A stretch of 43,749 nucleotides of DNA from Paenibacillus sp. VTT E-133291 (lineage in GTDB: Bacteria > Bacillota > Bacilli > Paenibacillales > Paenibacillaceae). The first letter of the stretch is position 1. Each line of letters starts with the position of its first letter. Shown here piece by piece: positions 38,762 to 43,749 of this stretch. The notes under the pieces were generated by a model that saw nothing but the letters and a program-made list of their open reading frames with translations, made no database searches and was not told where the DNA came from. A program made the position numbers and the translations under genes. The DNA lies in contig NZ_NFVA01000060.1 of NCBI RefSeq assembly GCF_002264395.1, positions 1 through 43,749 of the forward strand. Direction: 5' to 3'.

Positions 38762-39358
38762 TTATATGCGATTCTGTTGTTGCATTTGCCTAGTAGCCTC
38801 TACCATATCAGCAAAATATTGATGCAGTCTGAAATCATCGGTCAATTCTGGATGAAAAGAAGACACCAGCAGGTGACCCTCCCGTGCAGTTACAATCTCA
38901 TCTTTATAGACTGTAAGCACATCTACACCCGGGCCTACCTCGTTGATAAGCGGTGCACGTATAAACACAGCACGAACCGGCTCATCAATTCCTTTAACCT
39001 CCAGATCACATTCAAAGCTTTCCCGTTGACGACCGAATGCATTCCGAGCCACCGTAATGTCCATTAGCTCTAAATGCCCTGGTTCGCCTCCGGCAATTTG
39101 TTTGGCCAGAACAATCATACCCGCGCATGTTCCAAAAATCGGCTTGCCCTGATTGGAGAAATTACGTATGGCTTCGATGAAGCCATATTTTCGCATCAGT
39201 TTACCGATTGTTGTACTCTCACCACCAGGAATAATTAGGCCATCAACCTCCTCAAGCTGCTCTACCCGCTTGATAGGTACGCCCACTGCTCCGGTCTTCT
39301 CTATACTAACAATATGCTCCGTAACTGCGCCTTGAAGCGCCAGCACTCCTATTTTCAT
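38762..39358 (-). CDS. pdxT: Pyridoxal 5'-phosphate synthase glutaminase subunit PdxT
   Basis: PdxT supplies ammonia from glutamine to PdxS. The 198-residue class I glutaminase has the triad Cys78 (FGTCAGM), His169 and Glu171 (SSFHPELTDD), and the oxyanion segment PGGESTT near 45-50. It begins 18 bases after pdxS and is co-transcribed. Confidence 0.97.
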   Translation of the reverse strand: MKIGVLALQGAVTEHIVSIEKTGAVGVPIKRVEQLEEVDGLIIPGGESTTIGKLMRKYGFIEAIRNFSNQGKPIFGTCAGMIVLAKQIAGGEPGHLELMDITVARNAFGRQRESFECDLEVKGIDEPVRAVFIRAPLINEVGPGVDVLTVYKDEIVTAREGHLLVSSFHPELTDDFRLHQYFADMVEATRQMQQQNRI

Positions 39359-39376
39359 CCGGCAACCTTCTCTCTA

Positions 39377-40258
39377 TTAACGGCCACGCTCCGACATACG
39401 TTCAGCCGGGGTTAGAGTTGCAATATCAATCCCCTTCATGGGTGCGCCAAGGTTCTTAGATACTTCTGCAATCAGTTTGTAATCCGTATAGTGTGTAGTG
39501 GCTTCAACGATCGCACGGGCAAATTTCTCAGGGTTGTCCGATTTAAAAATACCTGAGCCTACAAACACACCATCCGCACCTAGATGCATCATCAGGGCAG
39601 CATCGGCAGGAGTTGCTACACCCCCAGCAGCAAAGTTAACAACCGGCAGCTTACCAAGCTCATGCACTTCAAGCAGTAGCTCGTAAGGAACTCCCAGGTT
39701 CTTAGCTTCATTATATAGCTCATCCTTGGACAAATTAGTTACTTTGCGGATTTGACTATTGATAAAGCGCATATGACGCACTGCTTCAACAATGTTGCCT
39801 GTTCCTGGTTCACCTTTCGTACGGATCATGGATGCACCTTCGTTAATACGTCTCAAGGCTTCACCCAAGTCTTTAGCTCCACATACGAACGGAACAGTGA
39901 ACTCACGTTTATTAATATGGAAGACTTCATCAGCAGGAGTAAGAACTTCACTCTCATCCAAATAGTCAACACCCAAGGATTCCAGAACCTTTGCTTCTAC
40001 GTAATGGCCAATACGAGCCTTAGCCATAACAGGGATACTTACCACTTTGATAACTTCTTCTACAATTGTAGGATCGGCCATCCGTGCTACACCGCCAGCT
40101 GCGCGAATATCAGAAGGCACGCGTTCCAATGCCATAACAGCTACTGCACCCGCAGCCTCAGCAATTTTTGCTTGTTCTGCATTCATGACGTCCATAATGA
40201 CGCCGCCTTTTTGCATTTCTGCCATGCCTCTTTTAACGCGCGATGTTCCAGTTTCCAT
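39377..40258 (-). CDS. pdxS: Pyridoxal 5'-phosphate synthase lyase subunit PdxS
   Basis: PdxS is a beta/alpha barrel that builds PLP from ribose 5-phosphate, glyceraldehyde 3-phosphate and ammonia. The 293-residue protein has Asp23, Lys80 (IPVMAKARIGH) and Lys148 (MIRTKGEPG), the residues that carry substrate intermediates. It is paired with pdxT, and both lie between dacA and serS as in B. subtilis. Confidence 0.98.
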   Translation of the reverse strand: METGTSRVKRGMAEMQKGGVIMDVMNAEQAKIAEAAGAVAVMALERVPSDIRAAGGVARMADPTIVEEVIKVVSIPVMAKARIGHYVEAKVLESLGVDYLDESEVLTPADEVFHINKREFTVPFVCGAKDLGEALRRINEGASMIRTKGEPGTGNIVEAVRHMRFINSQIRKVTNLSKDELYNEAKNLGVPYELLLEVHELGKLPVVNFAAGGVATPADAALMMHLGADGVFVGSGIFKSDNPEKFARAIVEATTHYTDYKLIAEVSKNLGAPMKGIDIATLTPAERMSERGR

Positions 40259-40368
40259 GTCCTAGCCCCCCGAATGATCTATCTTAATCTAACTTGTAAT
40301 TTTACCCCAATGAAGGGAAATATACAATCCACTTACTCGGATTAACGCAATTTTCAATGCTATATTCA

Positions 40369-41751
40369 TTAGAACAAGTTCTTGATCCCTGTAAATAAAT
40401 CGCCGAAGAAATCTCCAATGGCTCTAAGGAATAAACTGAACCAACCGGCTTTTTCCGCTTCTTCGGCAGTAATCAGATTAACTGTCTTCTGCTGAACATC
40501 AGACATGCCTTCAACTTGGTAGGAATAAGTAACCTTACCCACTTTAGCAGATTGTTCTATAGGAGCAACTAAGGTTGCTGGATCATTGATTTCAACGGTT
40601 GTTTTAATTTGAGGGGAGGTTGTTCCCTTAGGGACGATAAACGAAACAGCTTCATCCGTAACTACAGACACCTTTTTATTTTTCCCTTTAAGAACTGGCA
40701 CGGTTTCGTTGCCGGCTAACACTGCTTTAGGCGCTACAACCTGTTTAATTTCAAAATTATTAAATCCGAAATCAAGTACTTTCTTCGTCTCTGTAAAACG
40801 GTGTGGCTCTGTATTAGCCCCCATTACTACACTGATCAGACGCATACCATCACGTTCAGCTGTACCTGCAAAACAATATTTAGCTCTAGCGGTATGGCCA
40901 GTTTTCAAACCATCCAGTCCCTCATAAGCATAAGCCTTAAAATTCTGTATATTCTTATTCGATTCCAACATCCAGTTAAAGTTAATCATTGGAGCAGTAT
41001 CGCGTTCACGGAACTTATAAGACTGAACCGTTGTAAATCTATTAAAATCAGGATGATCAGTAACAATATATTTGGCTAGAATAGCAGCATCCATCGCTGA
41101 CATTACGTTTTCTTTCTTATCAGTTGAGCGGTACTTCTTAGGCATGTCAGCTTTGTCTAGTCCAGTAGAATTAACAAAATAGGCAGTTTTCATACCCATC
41201 TTCTGGGCAGTCTGATTCATTAGCTCTACGAATTCCAATTCTGACCCGGATACTAGTTCTGCCAAAGCGACTGTAGCATCATTTGCAGATCCGACAGCCA
41301 TTGCTATGTAGAGCTCTTCAACCGTATGCTCGTCTTTTTCCGCTAGAAAAATACGTGAGCCAACCTGTTTAGACGCATTTTCCCCTACTATGACTTTTTG
41401 ATCCCATGAAATCTGTCCAGTCTTCACCGCTTCTGCTACAAGATACTCTGTCATCATCTTAGTCATACTTGCTGGAGGCAAAGCCTCATCTGCATTCATA
41501 GATAGAAGAATTTCACCTGTTGTTGGTTCGATTAGAACCGCTGATTTCAAATTTAGCCCCAGTGATTCCACAGAAGGGATCTTTACTGCTTTCTGAGTCG
41601 TCTGAGTTGCAGTTCCGGCTTGTATGGTCGTAGTCGTACCTTCCTCTGCGAATGCCGGAAGTGGAGTGGAAACTAACATATTTAAAAGCAGACCTACTGT
41701 CGCTGTCTTAATCATAAATTGCTTACCGTTAAATTTCTGCTTGTGCTTCAA
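40369..41751 (-). CDS. dacA: D-alanyl-D-alanine carboxypeptidase (PBP5 type)
   Basis: The 460-residue low-molecular-weight PBP has a signal peptide cut near AFA-EE, the motifs SMTK (Ser95-Lys98), SAN (155-157) and KTG (283-285), a C-terminal beta domain, and a final amphipathic helix (SLFLRAIGDFFGDLFTGIKN) that anchors it to the membrane. It trims the terminal D-Ala of the stem peptide. The start is TTG after AAGGAGAG at nine bases. Position after guaB is as in B. subtilis. A terminator separates it from guaB. Confidence 0.95.
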   Translation of the reverse strand: MKHKQKFNGKQFMIKTATVGLLLNMLVSTPLPAFAEEGTTTTIQAGTATQTTQKAVKIPSVESLGLNLKSAVLIEPTTGEILLSMNADEALPPASMTKMMTEYLVAEAVKTGQISWDQKVIVGENASKQVGSRIFLAEKDEHTVEELYIAMAVGSANDATVALAELVSGSELEFVELMNQTAQKMGMKTAYFVNSTGLDKADMPKKYRSTDKKENVMSAMDAAILAKYIVTDHPDFNRFTTVQSYKFRERDTAPMINFNWMLESNKNIQNFKAYAYEGLDGLKTGHTARAKYCFAGTAERDGMRLISVVMGANTEPHRFTETKKVLDFGFNNFEIKQVVAPKAVLAGNETVPVLKGKNKKVSVVTDEAVSFIVPKGTTSPQIKTTVEINDPATLVAPIEQSAKVGKVTYSYQVEGMSDVQQKTVNLITAEEAEKAGWFSLFLRAIGDFFGDLFTGIKNLF

Positions 41752-41814
41752 TGATTACTACTCTCCTTTTAAACCTCATATCAATAGCTTGTTCTATTCT
41801 AACACAGGGGTACA

Positions 41815-41856
41815 CGCAAAAAAAGACAGACAGGACGAAATAGTCCTGTCTGTCCA
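41815..41856 (-). terminator. Terminator after guaB
   Basis: GACAGACAGGAC (41825-41836) pairs with GTCCTGTCTGTC (41843-41854), a perfect 12-bp stem, followed on the minus strand by seven T. Confidence 0.92.
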
Positions 41857-41877
41857 AAAAATAGTACGGTTAGTCCA

Positions 41878-43335
41878 TTATACGGAATAGTTTGGCGCTT
41901 CTTTCGTAATTTGCACATCATGTGGGTGGCTTTCACGAAGTCCAGCACTTGTGATGCGAATGAAAGAAGTATCATTGCGAAGTTCTTCCAAAGACTTCGT
42001 ACCACAATAACCCATACCCGAGCGCAATCCCCCGATCAATTGATGAACTGTATCCGAAAGAGGTCCTTTAAATGCAATACGTCCCTCAATTCCTTCAGGA
42101 ACAAGCTTTTTATCGTCATCTTGAAAATAACGGTCTTTACTGCCTTGTTTCATGGCGCTCATACTGCCCATACCACGATATACTTTAAATTTACGGCCTT
42201 GATAAAGCTCAGATTCTCCTGGGCTCTCTTCTGTGCCCGCAAACATACTTCCCATCATTACTGCATGAGCACCAGCGGCAATAGCCTTAGTGATTTCACC
42301 GGAGTACTTGATTCCACCGTCAGCGATGACAGGAACTCCGTACTCACGAGCAACCGTTGCACAATCATAAATGGCTGTAACCTGCGGCACACCGATACCA
42401 GCGATAACTCGTGTTGTACAGATAGATCCAGGTCCAATACCTACTTTAACTACAGAAGCTCCAGCTTCAATAAGTTCACGGGTTGCTTCACCTGTAGCCA
42501 CATTACCAGCAACAATCGTAAGATCAGGATACAACTCACGAATTTGGCGAACCGCTTCAATAATATTAATGTGGTGACCATGTGCAGAATCGACGACGAT
42601 CAAATCGACACCTGATTTCACTAACGCTGCAGTACGCTCGAATGTATCTTTAGAGATACCAACAGCTGCTCCAACTAGTAAGCGACCCTGTGCATCTTTC
42701 GCTCCGTTAGGGAACTGAATCGCCTTCTCGATATCTTTAATTGTGATTAGGCCCTTAAGAACGTTATTCTCGTCCACCAGCGGCAATTTCTCAATTTTAT
42801 GACGTTGTAAGATGCCTTCTGCTTCTTGAAGTGTCGTACCTACAGCAGCAGTCACGAGATTCTCATGTGTCATAACTTCTTTGATTGGAATATTAAAGTC
42901 ATGAATAAAACGTAAATCTCTATTAGTTAGAATACCGACCAGTTTGTTGTCACTGTCTACAATCGGTACTCCGGAAATACGATATTTACCCATCAGCAGT
43001 TCAGCATCGGATACCAGATGTTCTGCTGAAAGAGAGAATGGGTTAGTAATAACTCCGCTCTCGGAACGTTTTACACGATCCACTTCTTCCGCTTGCTGCT
43101 CTACAGGCATATTCTTGTGAATAATCCCGATACCACCCTCACGAGCAATAGCAATGGCCATAGCCGCTTCTGTGACTGTGTCCATACCTGCACTCATAAG
43201 CGGGATGTTCAACTTCACATTCTTACTTAGAACTGTAGTCAAATCTACTTCCTTCGGCAGTACCTCAGATTTACGCGGAACCAACAGCACATCATCAAAA
43301 GTCAGACCTTCTTTACCAAACTTATCTTTCCACAC
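41878..43335 (-). CDS. guaB: IMP dehydrogenase
   Basis: IMP dehydrogenase makes XMP, the first step of GMP synthesis. The 485-residue barrel enzyme has catalytic Cys306 in GIGPGSICTTR, a pair of CBS domains inserted after about residue 90 (MGKYRISGVPIVD.., HKIEKLPLVDENN..), and the flap segment YQGRKFKVYRGMGS. An ATG three codons further upstream touches AGGAGG directly, whereas the GTG at 43335 is ten bases away and begins (V/M)WKDKF, matching the B. subtilis start MWESKF; GTG was chosen. Confidence 0.97.
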   Translation of the reverse strand: MWKDKFGKEGLTFDDVLLVPRKSEVLPKEVDLTTVLSKNVKLNIPLMSAGMDTVTEAAMAIAIAREGGIGIIHKNMPVEQQAEEVDRVKRSESGVITNPFSLSAEHLVSDAELLMGKYRISGVPIVDSDNKLVGILTNRDLRFIHDFNIPIKEVMTHENLVTAAVGTTLQEAEGILQRHKIEKLPLVDENNVLKGLITIKDIEKAIQFPNGAKDAQGRLLVGAAVGISKDTFERTAALVKSGVDLIVVDSAHGHHINIIEAVRQIRELYPDLTIVAGNVATGEATRELIEAGASVVKVGIGPGSICTTRVIAGIGVPQVTAIYDCATVAREYGVPVIADGGIKYSGEITKAIAAGAHAVMMGSMFAGTEESPGESELYQGRKFKVYRGMGSMSAMKQGSKDRYFQDDDKKLVPEGIEGRIAFKGPLSDTVHQLIGGLRSGMGYCGTKSLEELRNDTSFIRITSAGLRESHPHDVQITKEAPNYSV

Positions 43336-43508
43336 CTGGGTCATTCCTCCTCGGTTGTTTTTAAATTATACCCGCCTACAAACTTTATAAAAGAAGAACC
43401 TTCGACTTTAAGTCCATTCACGACAGACAACTCTGTACATCTGGAAGTTGAACAAGTTCATATCTTCAATTTAGGTTTGAGATGCTTATCCAAAAATATA
43501 TTATTGCC

Positions 43509-43537
43509 ATCTTAGCAAAGGGCATTTGGACTGTCAA
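43509..43537 (-). promoter_or_regulatory. guaB promoter
   Basis: The minus strand has a perfect -35 TTGACA (43532-43537), a 17-base spacer and -10 TAAGAT (43509-43514), giving a leader of about 165 bases. No purine riboswitch signature was found in that leader. Confidence 0.75.
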
Positions 43538-43749
43538 GAACATTACATCATCAGAGTAGGTATTCAAAAAACGACTCCCGCGTAAGCGAATTATTGGACT
43601 ATTGTCCGCACAGAGTGGACATTTAGTGGTGAAATTATACAGTCCACCATACCCATCACCAATGCTTACACCTATCTCTAATGTAGTATCTCAAAATAAA
43701 CCCTAATGAATTCTTCAATAATACAACAAAAAGACCACTGTCGATGACT
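43538..43749. other. Intergenic region upstream of guaB, with the end of a terminator
   Basis: No gene is visible to the right edge. On the minus strand the last bases read CAGTGGTCTTTTTG, which looks like the 3' arm and T-tract of a terminator whose 5' arm is outside the window (about 43726-43749). A stem of GTGGAC/GTCCAC (about 43616-43648) also occurs, with no clear role. Confidence 0.3.

Noticed and set aside
43336..43508. Purine or other riboswitch in the guaB leader
   Set aside because: The roughly 165-base leader lacks the conserved purine-aptamer core and has no terminator hairpin before the gene.
43597..43660. Stem of GTGGAC/GTCCAC upstream of guaB as a regulatory RNA
   Set aside because: Only six base pairs with a long loop, upstream of the guaB promoter, and no transcript boundary signals.
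1..43749. Mobile elements, prophage or CRISPR
   Set aside because: No transposase, integrase, direct-repeat array or attachment-site pattern was seen. The long ORFs opposite real genes are coding-strand shadows.

Overview
This window looks like an origin-proximal core region of an endospore-forming Bacillota chromosome, most likely Paenibacillus or a close relative. The basis is gene content and order resembling Bacillus subtilis blocks (guaB-dacA-pdxS-pdxT-serS-tRNA-Ser; scr-dnaX-ybaB-recR-yaaL-bofA-rrn; rpoE-pyrG-spo0F-fba-murA-rho-rpmE; ywiB-argS), sporulation genes (spo0F, bofA, an sspP-like gene, a KinA-type kinase) and Gram-positive ribosome binding sites. The genus is inferred. Most housekeeping genes are on the minus strand, which would be leading if oriC lies beyond the right edge. 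No CRISPR array, insertion sequence, integrase or phage gene was seen.

Layout. 1-210: tandem rRNA promoters and leader running off the left edge. 210-4080: bofA, yaaL, recR, ybaB, dnaX and the large SRP RNA. 4195-13076: rpmE, a radical SAM protein of unknown function, rho, murA, fba, spo0F, pyrG (with a CTP-sensing type leader) and rpoE. 13304-14704: a possible small RNA and a subtilase with a GC-rich 3' end. 14833-24989: argS, ywiB, a secreted propeller protein, a class A penicillin-binding protein, an AbrB-type regulator with added zinc and helix-turn-helix regions, ywhD, and an M1 peptidase with a membrane partner. 25077-26820: two tandem NlpC/P60 hydrolase genes, each with its own promoter, WalR-like box and cyclic di-AMP (ydaO/yuaA) riboswitch. 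27023-31499: an acetyltransferase, a cytochrome c, a pterin dehydratase, an unknown gene, motAB and rluF. 31486-35260: a large orphan sensor kinase diverging from tadA-GNAT, with a cluster of DnaA boxes between them. 35371-37334: a lipoprotein, a small unreported spore-protein gene (sspP-like), its unknown operon partner and tRNA-Ser. 37402-43335: serS, pdxT, pdxS, dacA and guaB.

Main themes: nucleotide supply (guaB, pyrG), cell wall (murA, dacA, PBP, two NlpC/P60), replication and repair (dnaX, recR), and sporulation input (spo0F, sensor kinase). The most interesting signals are regulatory: paired c-di-AMP riboswitches with WalR-like boxes on wall hydrolases, the DnaA-box cluster in front of a sporulation-type kinase, and the pyrG leader attenuator. 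The splitting of tadA from scr-dnaX by about 30 kb indicates a rearrangement relative to B. subtilis.
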